This document shows, in pieces, positions 15,664 through 23,295 of a stretch of 36,849 bases of DNA; positions within the stretch are counted from its first letter, which is position 1; each line of letters opens with the position of its first letter. The position numbers and the translations under genes are program-made. The notes below the pieces were generated by a model. The model did not search any database, had not been told where the DNA came from, and saw only the letters and a program-made list of their open reading frames with translations. This DNA is from Candidatus Gastranaerophilales bacterium (GTDB taxonomy: Bacteria; Cyanobacteriota; Vampirovibrionia; Gastranaerophilales; Gastranaerophilaceae), in NCBI GenBank assembly GCA_944323165.1, contig CALURK010000016.1, forward strand, positions 1-36,849, given 5' to 3'.

Positions 15664-16179
15664 ATGCCAGAACCTATTATTAAAAATAGTGTCACGATTA
15701 ATTCTTTTCAGAGTTTGGATGGTAGCAATTTAACCATTGGTGGTGTAGAACAGAAATTTCCCTTCAAAAAAGCTTCTGTTTCGACTTTTTTAGGGGTTGG
15801 AACAAATTTTGAAGACAATACAAACTTGGTTTTTGATGTTAAAGGCAGTGTGAATTACAATAAAACTTTAAATCAAAATTTAAGAATAAGAAATAATATT
15901 AACGGGGATAACACAACGACTCAAATAAGATATTCTCCCATAAGTGTTAATGTTCCGATAGGGGAGAATACAAGTTTTTATGCAAATCCTCATTATTCAG
16001 GCAAATACAATTATAAAAACAAAGAATGGACACATAGTGCGGGTGTTTTTGCGGGTATTACCAAAAAATTCGGAATGACTTCTTTTTCAATCGAGGCGCA
16101 AAGATACAATGTGCAGGATATAAAAAATAATTCCGGTGAAAATTGGAGTTTTAATGCTATTTTAAGTTATAATTTTTAG
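15664..16179 (+). CDS. Beta-strand-rich protein with OMP-like C-terminus but no signal peptide
   Basis: The 171-residue product has alternating hydrophobic/polar strands (SVSTFLGVGTNF, NLVFDVKGSVNY, HSAGVFAGITKKF, SFSIEAQRY) and ends in NAILSYNF, a C-terminal aromatic as in outer-membrane barrel beta-signals. Yet the N-terminus (MPEPIIKNSVTINSFQ) has no hydrophobic signal peptide. The frame is open upstream to 15595 without an ATG, and that extension is not a convincing signal either. AGGAG lies 10 bases before the ATG. It follows the prepilin operon terminator and has no obvious promoter of its own that I can define. It could be a non-Sec-exported or cytoplasmic beta protein; function unknown. 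Confidence 0.6.
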   Translation: MPEPIIKNSVTINSFQSLDGSNLTIGGVEQKFPFKKASVSTFLGVGTNFEDNTNLVFDVKGSVNYNKTLNQNLRIRNNINGDNTTTQIRYSPISVNVPIGENTSFYANPHYSGKYNYKNKEWTHSAGVFAGITKKFGMTSFSIEAQRYNVQDIKNNSGENWSFNAILSYNF

Positions 16180-16182
16180 CTA

Positions 16183-16210
16183 TTGACTGAGAGTAACTGT
16201 CAGGTAATAT
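16183..16210 (+). promoter_or_regulatory. Putative promoter of the acyltransferase gene
   Basis: TTGACT (16183-16188) and TAATAT (16205-16210) are separated by 16 bases; a perfect AGGAGGTG ribosome-binding site follows at 16220-16227. Confidence 0.45.
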
Positions 16211-16230
16211 AATTTCATTAGGAGGTGTTT

Positions 16231-16941
16231 ATGACAAATAGAATTATATTAGAGTTGCCTGATAAACGAGAAGTTCTCAAGGATAATTTAAGTTTTATAC
16301 AAATAACTGGAGAAAATAACACTGTTAGGTTAAAAGTTGATAAAGAAGAAAATTTTGAAGAGCAAAGAGGTTTGTTAATAGCAGTTTTTGGAAACAACAA
16401 TAATATAGATATCGGCAAAGTTTTTTATCCATATAATGAAACAATAGGTCTAACAGGTCTTACTATAAATATCGGAAATCCGCCGGAAGATACAATCGAT
16501 CCGGGAGTTACCAGATATGCAAGTAATTGCTCTATAAAAATAGGCGATAACATAATTTTTTGCGGAGCAAGATTATTTTTGCAAGATGATAATACATCTA
16601 TTTCAATAGGAGATGACTGTATGTTTTCTTGGGGAATTGATGTATGGTGTACTGATGTCCATACGGTAACTGATTTAGAGGGTAATCCTTTAAATTTTGG
16701 GAAAAGTATTGAAATCGGAAAGCACGTTTGGGTAGGAAAAGATGTTAAAATCGGCAAAAATACGAAAATTTCAGATGATTCAATTATAGGTTGGGGAAGT
16801 ATTGTAACCAAGAAATTTGATGAGACAAATGTTGTAATAGCAGGAAATCCGGCCAAAATAGTTAAAAGAGGTATAAATTGGAATTTCAGAGATTTGCAGA
16901 ATTACCAAATTTATAGAAAATCTATCCAAACTTCAACTTAA
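16231..16941 (+). CDS. Hexapeptide-repeat (left-handed beta-helix) acyltransferase
   Basis: The protein has 236 residues. The C-terminal half carries hexapeptide repeats of the LbH family (CSIKIGDNIIFCGARLF; SISIGDDCMFSWGI; IEIGKHVWVGKDVKIGKN; DSIIGWGSIVTKKF) and ends with VVIAGNPAKIVKRG, the standard terminal motif of maltose/serine/polysaccharide O-acetyltransferases. DVHTV contains the likely catalytic histidine. The N-terminal 90 residues look like extra beta-helix turns without the canonical hexapeptides. Expected reaction: acetyl transfer from acetyl-CoA to a sugar hydroxyl or amine, probably for surface glycans. I place the start at the ATG preceded by AGGAGG; an in-frame GTG six bases upstream lies inside that site. 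Confidence 0.85.
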   Translation: MTNRIILELPDKREVLKDNLSFIQITGENNTVRLKVDKEENFEEQRGLLIAVFGNNNNIDIGKVFYPYNETIGLTGLTINIGNPPEDTIDPGVTRYASNCSIKIGDNIIFCGARLFLQDDNTSISIGDDCMFSWGIDVWCTDVHTVTDLEGNPLNFGKSIEIGKHVWVGKDVKIGKNTKISDDSIIGWGSIVTKKFDETNVVIAGNPAKIVKRGINWNFRDLQNYQIYRKSIQTST

Positions 16942-16949
16942 GTTTTTTT

Positions 16950-16964
16950 GTATTATGATAATAC
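16950..16964. other. Perfect palindrome before trpS
   Basis: GTATTAT-G-ATAATAC is a symmetrical 7-bp inverted repeat around one base, 30 bases before trpS and directly after a T-run. It could be an operator or overlap a -10 element (GATAAT). Confidence 0.35.
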
Positions 16965-16993
16965 AAAGAACAGTTAAGATATTGGAGAGATAA

Positions 16994-18076
16994 ATGGAAA
17001 AGACTATTTTAACAGGTGACAGGCCTACCGGAAGGCTACATTTGGGGCATTATGTAGGTTCTCTAAAAAGACGAGTAGAACTTCAAAATTCCGGAGAATA
17101 CAAAAATGTCTTTATAATGATAGCTGATGCTCAAGCTCTTACGGACAATTTTGATAATCCTGAAAAAGTCAGACAAAATATTTTAGAAGTTGCCTTAGAC
17201 TATCTTTCTGTCGGCTTAGATCCTAAGATCTCTACTTTATTTATCCAATCTCAAATAACAGAACTTACAGAATTAACTTTTTATTATATGAATTTGGTAA
17301 CTCTTGCAAGGTTGCAATTAAATCCTACTGTGAAATCAGAAATCCAGTTAAGGAATTTTAAAACGAGTATTCCGGTAGGTTTTTTGTGTTATCCGATAAG
17401 CCAAGCTGCTGATATAACAGCATTTAAGGCAGATACGGTTCCTGTTGGAGAAGACCAGCTACCTATGATAGAGCAGACAAGAGAAATTGTGAGAAAATTT
17501 AATCATATTTACGGAGAAGAGGTTCTAATTGAACCAAAAGCACTTCTTCCTGATAATCAAGTCTGTATGCGCCTTCCGGGTACTGATGGCAAAGCTAAGA
17601 TGAGCAAATCTCTTGGTAATTGTATATATTTATCTGATACAGCTGAAGAAGTTCAGAAAAAAATAATGAGTATGTACACAGACCCTACGCATTTAAAAGT
17701 TTCTGATCCAGGTCATATAGAAGGTAATACAGTGTTTACATACCTTGATGCTTTTTGCAGACCTGAACATTTTGAAAAATATTGGAATGAATATTCTTCT
17801 CTTGACGAAGTAAAAGAACATTACCAAAGAGGCGGTCTTGGAGATGTTAAGGTAAAGAGATTCTTAAACAGTATTGTAAATGAAGAACTTGAACCGATAA
17901 GAGCAAGAAGAAAAGAATACGAAAAAGATATTGAAGGTGTTTATGAGATCTTAAAAGAAGGAACTCAAAGAGCCAAAGAAGTTGCGTCTAAGACCCTTAT
18001 GGAAGTAAAAAATGCAATGAAGCTTAATTACTTTGATAATAAGGAACTTATAACGGAAAGATTATTGTCTAAATAG
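16994..18076 (+). CDS. trpS: Tryptophanyl-tRNA synthetase
   Basis: This 360-residue class Ic synthetase charges tRNA-Trp. The HIGH-type motif is HLGHYVGSL (from residue 18) after GDRPTGRL, the tryptophan pocket is around [20 protein letters not shown], and [12 protein letters not shown] carries the KMSKS loop. Length and order are normal for a bacterial TrpS. GGAGAG precedes the ATG. It is flanked by unrelated genes and is probably monocistronic or weakly linked to the HNH-like gene, which seems to have its own promoter. Confidence 0.96.
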   Translation: MEKTILTGDRPTGRLHLGHYVGSLKRRVELQNSGEYKNVFIMIADAQALTDNFDNPEKVRQNILEVALDYLSVGLDPKISTLFIQSQITELTELTFYYMNLVTLARLQLNPTVKSEIQLRNFKTSIPVGFLCYPISQAADITAFKADTVPVGEDQLPMIEQTREIVRKFNHIYGEEVLIEPKALLPDNQVCMRLPGTDGKAKMSKSLGNCIYLSDTAEEVQKKIMSMYTDPTHLKVSDPGHIEGNTVFTYLDAFCRPEHFEKYWNEYSSLDEVKEHYQRGGLGDVKVKRFLNSIVNEELEPIRARRKEYEKDIEGVYEILKEGTQRAKEVASKTLMEVKNAMKLNYFDNKELITERLLSK

Positions 18077-18105
18077 TTGCGACAGGGTAAAATATCTGTT
18101 ATTAT
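18077..18105 (+). promoter_or_regulatory. Putative promoter of the HNH-like gene
   Basis: TTGCGA and TATTAT are separated by 17 bases, immediately after the trpS stop. Confidence 0.4.
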
Positions 18106-18135
18106 AAGGGTATAGTTGGAACAGAAGGGCTTATT

Positions 18136-19170
18136 ATGCCTAAAAAGAAATTAAAACACATTACTCCCGAAAATTACCTAAAGTATTATTACGATGTCCC
18201 TCACGAGGGAAAAACTTCTGCGGGTAAGCCTCTTAGAAGGCTCAAAGATATTACTTGTCCTTATCGCGGAATAAAAATAATTCCTACTGATACGATAAAA
18301 GGTTTTGAAAAGAATTTATCCAGATGTGTAACCGCAAAAGACGGAGTAGAATTACTTAGTAATTACCAAAAATATATGCTTCCTGTGGAAAAATCCATAT
18401 TTGCGATATTTAAAGATTTTGTGAAAATTAATCCTGAAGATGATTTACAGAATTGCCTCCAGATGATAAAAACGAATTGTCTAACGCGTTTAAAATTGGA
18501 AGAAATGGAAGTTTTAGATGATGTTGACAGGTTAACAAGAAGGCTTTCTCCTCAAACAGCATTGAAAATAAGGGCTAAAACTACAAAATGTAGGCAAATA
18601 ATTATTAGCAGCTCTTCTAAAGATACTTTTAAGCGTAAGACTTTTTTAAGTTCGTTGGAGGAGATTATTCCACATGAAAATGAGCGAGAAATTTTGAGTA
18701 ATATAAAAAACAAAGCTCTTTTTCTGCCGACTTCTGAAAGCAGCAGAAATGCTTTTGTTGTAAAGTATTCCAAGCGAAGCCAAACGGAAATAATAAGACG
18801 TATTTTTATAGCGTCAACAGGTTCAATAGAACATGTAACTCCCGCATCAAACGGGGGGTTGAATACAATAGGGAATTTCCTTTTAACGACAGCAAGCGGA
18901 AACAGGTATCGTGAAAATATGCCGATGTGTGAATACATAAAACGTCATCCCAAAATTCCTCAATACATGCAAATGTATATTGATGACATTATAAGAGAAA
19001 TTCATAAAGGAAATTTGCAAGGAAATGAGACTTATCCGTATAAGATAAAAAAGAAATTGTATGAAGAATCTTGCGGTCGCATAATGATAAGCCTTTCCAA
19101 GTATAAATACACGGAGGAAGAAGCTGCAAAGGCTGTTGAAGCTTACGAACACAGGTATGAAAAGCATTAA
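18136..19170 (+). CDS. HNH-endonuclease-like protein with a possible degenerate zinc site
   Basis: This 344-residue basic protein has an HNH-like core at residues 232-258: E-H233-V-T-P-A-S-N-G-G, N243, N247 and N256-R, the spacing and GG/N pattern seen in HNH nucleases of the D/E-H-[IV]-x-P type. A segment CPYRGIKIIP at 41-50 looks like a zinc-ribbon half (CPYCG-type) in which the second cysteine is arginine. The remaining parts are helical and Lys/Arg-rich. No restriction methyltransferase or phage gene is adjacent, so a role in defence, homing or secreted toxicity cannot be chosen. It converges on the small AbrB-like gene. Confidence 0.6.
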   Translation: MPKKKLKHITPENYLKYYYDVPHEGKTSAGKPLRRLKDITCPYRGIKIIPTDTIKGFEKNLSRCVTAKDGVELLSNYQKYMLPVEKSIFAIFKDFVKINPEDDLQNCLQMIKTNCLTRLKLEEMEVLDDVDRLTRRLSPQTALKIRAKTTKCRQIIISSSSKDTFKRKTFLSSLEEIIPHENEREILSNIKNKALFLPTSESSRNAFVVKYSKRSQTEIIRRIFIASTGSIEHVTPASNGGLNTIGNFLLTTASGNRYRENMPMCEYIKRHPKIPQYMQMYIDDIIREIHKGNLQGNETYPYKIKKKLYEESCGRIMISLSKYKYTEEEAAKAVEAYEHRYEKH

Positions 19171-19189
19171 AATTACTAAAATTAAATGG

Positions 19190-19342
19190 TTATTCTCTAG
19201 TTGCTTTTTTAACTTTCAAAACTTTATTTTCAACTTCAAGTTCAACCTCATCTTCTTCAGGATTAACATCAAGAAGTTGAAGTATTGCTTTTTGTATAAG
19301 TAATGCCCAAGCATTTCCACTTTTATATAACTTCTTTTTCAT
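19190..19342 (-). CDS. Orphan AbrB/MazE-like DNA-binding protein (50 aa)
   Basis: This short frame begins MKKKLYKSGNAWALLIQKAI and continues LLDVNPEEDEVELEVE, ending KVLKVKKA. The basic start, SGN, the I-x-K-A turn, an acidic D-E-V-E-L-E-V strand and a final K-V-x-K-V strand form the swapped-hairpin (SpoVT/AbrB, MazE antitoxin) pattern. GGAGA precedes the ATG at a good distance. It lies 32 bases after the stop of the ABC permease on the same strand and may be co-transcribed. No MazF/PemK-like toxin is adjacent, so it is either an orphan antitoxin or a stand-alone transcription regulator. It converges on the HNH-like gene. Confidence 0.72.
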   Translation of the reverse strand: MKKKLYKSGNAWALLIQKAILQLLDVNPEEDEVELEVENKVLKVKKATRE

Positions 19343-19374
19343 AAAATCTCCAAAATATATTTACACTAAATTAG

Positions 19375-20214
19375 TTATCTTTTCAACAATTTAAATTTTT
19401 GCATAGATGTAAGAACAAAGATTATGACAAAAAGAATGTAGGCTAGAGCACAGGATTTGCCTATATCGAAGTATTCAAATGCGTATTTGTATATTGAATA
19501 AACTATTACATTTGTTGAATTAGAAGGACCGCCGGAGGTCATAACATAGATTAAATCAAAAACCTGAAAAGATGATATTGCAGTAACCAGGGTTACAAAA
19601 TACGTTGTAGGTTTTAATAGCGGAACTGTAATATTCCAAAAAATTTCACTACTTCCGGCACCATCAATTTTTGCAGCTTCATAAACATTTTGGTTAATTG
19701 TAGAAAACCCTGTTAAAAATAAAACAACGTTATATCCTATAAGTTTCCATACTGATACAAAAATCATAACCGGCATAGCAAGTCGTGTGTCAAAAAGCCA
19801 ATTTAAGTGAGTTTTGAATAAGACATTTACAGCACCGATATTAGGATCAAAAATCCAAGACCAAACAATAGCAATTACTACAGCGGGAGTAATAAAAGGT
19901 AAAAAGTAAATGGTTTTATACAATTCACTCCCTCTAATTTTAGTGTTGAGAATAGAAGCTATTAGTAACGGTATGATAACTGCAAATATTGTTGTAGAAA
20001 TAGCGTATACAAAAGTGTTTATAAGAATTTGCAAAAACTCAGGCTCAGTAAGTACGCTTTTATAGTTATCAAGCCCGACAAAAGTTATGTCATTCAATAA
20101 ATCCCAATTGGTAAAACTAAGTAAAAACGAACAAAATATCGGAATAATTATAAATATAAAAGTTCCGGTAAGCGCAGGTAAGACAAAAATAATTCCGCAT
20201 TTCTCTTTATCCAT
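19375..20214 (-). CDS. Sugar-type ABC transporter permease (MalF/UgpA family)
   Basis: This 279-residue inner-membrane protein has six predicted helices and the binding-protein-dependent permease signature EAAKIDGAGSSEIFWNITVP (EAA loop that docks to the ATPase). The N-terminal FVLPALTGTFIFIIIPIF and the ending are typical of the first carbohydrate-uptake permease subunit. Normally it pairs with a second permease, a solute-binding protein and an ATPase; none of these is next to it, only a 50-residue AbrB-like protein downstream and a divergent region upstream. The partners may be elsewhere or the system may be scattered, so the substrate (sugar or glycerol phosphate type) is undetermined. Confidence 0.88.
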   Translation of the reverse strand: MDKEKCGIIFVLPALTGTFIFIIIPIFCSFLLSFTNWDLLNDITFVGLDNYKSVLTEPEFLQILINTFVYAISTTIFAVIIPLLIASILNTKIRGSELYKTIYFLPFITPAVVIAIVWSWIFDPNIGAVNVLFKTHLNWLFDTRLAMPVMIFVSVWKLIGYNVVLFLTGFSTINQNVYEAAKIDGAGSSEIFWNITVPLLKPTTYFVTLVTAISSFQVFDLIYVMTSGGPSNSTNVIVYSIYKYAFEYFDIGKSCALAYILFVIIFVLTSMQKFKLLKR

Positions 20215-20286
20215 GGTATTTATTATACAACAGTGCAGTATATGAGTGTTAAAAGGTTAATAAAATTTAAAATTTGCAGGTGGTAT

Positions 20287-20619
20287 TTAATCAACAGAAA
20301 AATTATGGCAAATGTGAGTTGTGTAGATATATATTTTTTCGATTTCTTTTGCTGTAGCATTGTTAACAAGCGCAAGTATGCGGTTTTTCATTTCTTCGGG
20401 AGTCGGCTCATCTTCAAAAGAAAATAGTTTCATCGGAGCAATATTTAATGCTTCTGCTATTTTTCCTATAAGATTTGAGGATGGGAAACTGTTTCCGTTT
20501 TCTATAAAGCTAATATGCTTTTGCTCAACTTCCAATATTTCTGCTAGCTGGGTTTGTGTAATCCCTTTTTGCTTCCTATATTTTTTTACATTTTCTCCAA
20601 AAATTATTTTTATATCCAT
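20287..20619 (-). CDS. XRE-family transcriptional regulator
   Basis: A Cro/C1-type helix-turn-helix occupies residues about 8-62: NVKKYRKQKGITQTQLAEIL then KHISFIENGNSFPSSNLIGK. A short acidic linker (FSFEDEPTPEEM) and a helical tail follow, about 110 residues in total. I chose the ATG at 20619 because GAGG lies five bases upstream; a longer frame to 20670 would run across the promoter at 20664-20692. The gene diverges from the GT-C/DPPR synthase operon, which makes that operon and itself the natural targets, an inference from position only. Confidence 0.8.
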   Translation of the reverse strand: MDIKIIFGENVKKYRKQKGITQTQLAEILEVEQKHISFIENGNSFPSSNLIGKIAEALNIAPMKLFSFEDEPTPEEMKNRILALVNNATAKEIEKIYIYTTHICHNFSVD

Positions 20620-20663
20620 AAAGCCCTCTTTTAAAGGATACAATTTTCGCATACTAAAATAAA

Positions 20664-20692
20664 TTGACAATTAGGAATAAGAACGATAAAAT
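20664..20692 (+). promoter_or_regulatory. Strong sigma-70 promoter for the GT-C/DPPR operon
   Basis: A perfect TTGACA (20664-20669) and TAAAAT (20687-20692) are separated by exactly 17 bases. It lies between the divergent XRE regulator and the membrane glycosyltransferase gene, the obvious place for repression. Confidence 0.7.
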
Positions 20693-20738
20693 ATTTACAA
20701 TTGGGTAATAAAAGGTTTTTAAATTTTTGGATAAAGAT

Positions 20739-22373
20739 ATGACGAATACTTGGATAAATTTATTGACTAAAATACGAACTAATTTACGTATTAATTATGA
20801 TTTTTGTTTTGATATAGGTTTTTTTATTATACTTTTATTGTTTTTAATCTTTATGTTTTCTGAAATTGGTTTTTTATTTAAAATTCCTGTAAATTGTGCA
20901 TATATTTTAGTATCATTATTTGCGTCTTTTTTTTATATTTTGAAACGCAAGGTTAGCTATGATAAAAAAAAATTGTTTTTCACTGTATTGCTGATTTTTG
21001 CAGTGGCATTTATTTTATCTGTTATTTTCTGGGATAGTTCTTGGGATGGAAGATGGTATCATCAATATGCAATAATTTCTTTAAGGGATGGATGGAATCC
21101 TGTGTATGATAACGCCTTAGAGACTGTAATATATAAAACTATGTTCTGGGAAAAATATTATCCGAAATTTTGTGAAATTATCTCTGCAAACTTTGTTGTT
21201 TTATTTAAAAATATTGAATCAGGAAAAATAATAAATTGGCTCTTGTGCTTTTCATTATTTTCGTTATCATTATGTACATTTTCTAAATTTAAGAATTTAT
21301 CAGAAAAGAAAATTGTTTTTATATCATTCTTAACTTGTTTTAACCCTGTTTTGATTTGCCAGATTTCCACATACTATATCGATTTTATAGTGTATATATT
21401 TTTTGTATTGTTAATTTTTTCTATGTATTTAATCAGAAAAGAGTGCCAGAATAATATCAAATTGCTTTTTGTAATGAGCTTAGTAATGCTGAGTGCAGTC
21501 AAGACTATTGGTCTATTTTATGTTCCGTTATTTTTAATTTTTTATTTTTTATATTGCAAAGGATATAAAAGCATTAAACAATATTCCGTTATAAGTATTG
21601 TTACGATATTTTTGGTATTAATAACAATGGTAAATCCATACTTTACCAATGTGAAGCAAGGACATCATATTTTATATCCTCTGGCTGGCGAAAATAAAAT
21701 AGACATTCTTACCGGTAATCGACCGGATGCTGTTAGAGATGGTTCATATTTTCTCAGAACACTATACGGGATATTTGCGGTGAGAAGCGGGTACAATTGT
21801 GCTGACTCTAGAGTTGGTGGATTCGGGTGTCTATGGGGGCTAATTATACTGGTTATGTTTTGCTATTTACTATACAATATGCCTTCTGTAAAACTATATT
21901 TAAAAAATAAAGATAACTTTGAAAAATATTTAATATTTTTTATTTTGTTTACAGTATTAATAAATCCTGAGAATTGGTGGGCGAGGTATGTTCCGCAATT
22001 TTGGCTTTTTGTTATATTTTTCTGTGCGTCTATTTTAAATTATCAAGCTTGGAATGAAAACAAAAATCGATTTATGAAGATTTTCTTAGTGTTAATTTTA
22101 ATTAATTCGCTTATTGTTTTTGTCATAAATTGCAGCATGACGGTTCGTTTTAAGAGTCGGATGTCAAAGGTCTTTGGGGGAGATAGAAGAGAAGAAAGAG
22201 TTTTATATTGCGCTGGTAATGGATGTTTTGAACACAGTTTTTTTGAAAAATTAAAAGAACGTAATATAAAGTACAAAGTTGTAGATGAGTCTTTTTATAA
22301 AAATAATCAAGATAAATTTAGTGTTATTCGTTCCTCCTTAGCAAGGAATATCAGTATTATGGAGAAAGAGTAA
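20739..22373 (+). CDS. Polytopic GT-C-like glycosyltransferase
   Basis: This protein of about 544 residues has ten or more membrane helices. After the second or third helix an external loop contains WDSSWDGRWYHQYAI, with acidic residues where GT-C (GT39/GT83-like, polyprenyl-phosphate-sugar dependent) enzymes hold their catalytic aspartate. A later loop holds GNRPDAVRDGSY and SRVGGFGCLWG. The short C-terminal soluble part follows the last helix. It abuts a DPPR synthase (stop and start are adjacent), which supplies a polyprenyl-phosphate pentose; the natural reading is that this protein uses a lipid-linked pentofuranose to decorate an exported glycan or protein. A TTG at 20727 would add four residues; the start is uncertain. 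Confidence 0.7.
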   Translation: MTNTWINLLTKIRTNLRINYDFCFDIGFFIILLLFLIFMFSEIGFLFKIPVNCAYILVSLFASFFYILKRKVSYDKKKLFFTVLLIFAVAFILSVIFWDSSWDGRWYHQYAIISLRDGWNPVYDNALETVIYKTMFWEKYYPKFCEIISANFVVLFKNIESGKIINWLLCFSLFSLSLCTFSKFKNLSEKKIVFISFLTCFNPVLICQISTYYIDFIVYIFFVLLIFSMYLIRKECQNNIKLLFVMSLVMLSAVKTIGLFYVPLFLIFYFLYCKGYKSIKQYSVISIVTIFLVLITMVNPYFTNVKQGHHILYPLAGENKIDILTGNRPDAVRDGSYFLRTLYGIFAVRSGYNCADSRVGGFGCLWGLIILVMFCYLLYNMPSVKLYLKNKDNFEKYLIFFILFTVLINPENWWARYVPQFWLFVIFFCASILNYQAWNENKNRFMKIFLVLILINSLIVFVINCSMTVRFKSRMSKVFGGDRREERVLYCAGNGCFEHSFFEKLKERNIKYKVVDESFYKNNQDKFSVIRSSLARNISIMEKE

Positions 22374-23234
22374 ATGCTTGTATCTGATATTTTAAAGAGT
22401 TTTAAGATTAAACATTGGGTTAAGAACCTTGTTGTTTTTGTACCAATAATTTTTTCTTTAAGATTTACTGATTTAAATTCGATTGCAGAATCAATTCTTG
22501 CTTGCTTAGCTTTTTGTTTTTGTGCGAGTGCCGTTTATGTAATGAATGATATGGTAGATATTAAGAAAGACCGTCTGCATCCGATTAAAAAGTTTAGGGC
22601 AATAGCATCAGGAAGAATTAGTAAATTTATGGCTGCTACCATGCTGACTGTAACATTAATTTTCGCCTTAATATTAGCCTCATTTGCGAATAAGGCAACG
22701 ATGTTTTTGGTCTTAGGCTATTTTATTTTGAATATATTTTATTCAATTAAACTAAAACATATTGCAATTGTTGATGTGTTCTGTATTGCACTTGGATTTA
22801 TCTTAAGAATACTTGCAGGATGCTGTGCAATATCAGTGTATCCTTCTCCGCTCGTTATTTTAATGACATTTTTTGTATCGTTGTTTTTTTCTTTCATAAA
22901 AAGAAAGCTTGAGTTGCAAATCTCAGGCAAAGATGCCAGACAATCTTTAGAAGGGCTGACACAGGAGCTTATTAACGCATATATTCTAATATTTGCGACT
23001 TTATCTATAGCTTTTTATTTTACTTATATGCTTGATAATAAAATAATGAATTATGGTGGAAATCTTACGTATGTTACAACAATACCTTTCTGTTTAATTA
23101 TTTTGAGGATTTTACTTTTAGCTTCGGCAGGTTCAAATGACGACCCTATTCATGTATTTGAGGATAAAACGCTAATTTATTTAATAGTATTCTATTTAAT
23201 TGTATTATTTTCAGTGCTGGCAATTTGTTGTTAA
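22374..23234 (+). CDS. UbiA-family decaprenyl-phosphate phosphoribosyltransferase (DPPR synthase) like
   Basis: This 286-residue membrane prenyltransferase-fold protein has the two acidic motifs in the form typical of DPPR synthases (Rv3806c family): NDMVDIKKDRLHPIKKFRAI with IASGRIS (near residues 58-84), and YSIKLKHIAIVDVF with IALGFILRILAG. LKSFKIKHWVKNLVVFVPI is the characteristic N-terminus. The reaction joins PRPP to polyprenyl phosphate, the first step to lipid-linked arabinofuranose or ribofuranose. The downstream DprE1/DprE2 epimerase genes are not in the window. GGAGA lies before the ATG, which directly follows the stop of the GT-C-like gene, so the two are translationally coupled. 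Confidence 0.85.
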   Translation: MLVSDILKSFKIKHWVKNLVVFVPIIFSLRFTDLNSIAESILACLAFCFCASAVYVMNDMVDIKKDRLHPIKKFRAIASGRISKFMAATMLTVTLIFALILASFANKATMFLVLGYFILNIFYSIKLKHIAIVDVFCIALGFILRILAGCCAISVYPSPLVILMTFFVSLFFSFIKRKLELQISGKDARQSLEGLTQELINAYILIFATLSIAFYFTYMLDNKIMNYGGNLTYVTTIPFCLIILRILLLASAGSNDDPIHVFEDKTLIYLIVFYLIVLFSVLAICC

Positions 23235-23295
23235 AAGTTAATTTTTAATCTATCCATGGTATTATTATACTAGCAGGGCAAAATGAGGAGGAGTT

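Noticed and set aside
19190..19342. Complete MazEF toxin-antitoxin pair
   Set aside because: Only the MazE-like half is present; neither neighbour is a MazF-type protein.
20205..23279. Shared words TATCCATGGTAT and TATTATAC near 20210 and 23255
   Set aside because: The match is short and AT-rich; one copy overlaps a start codon and could arise by chance, so no repeat family is claimed.
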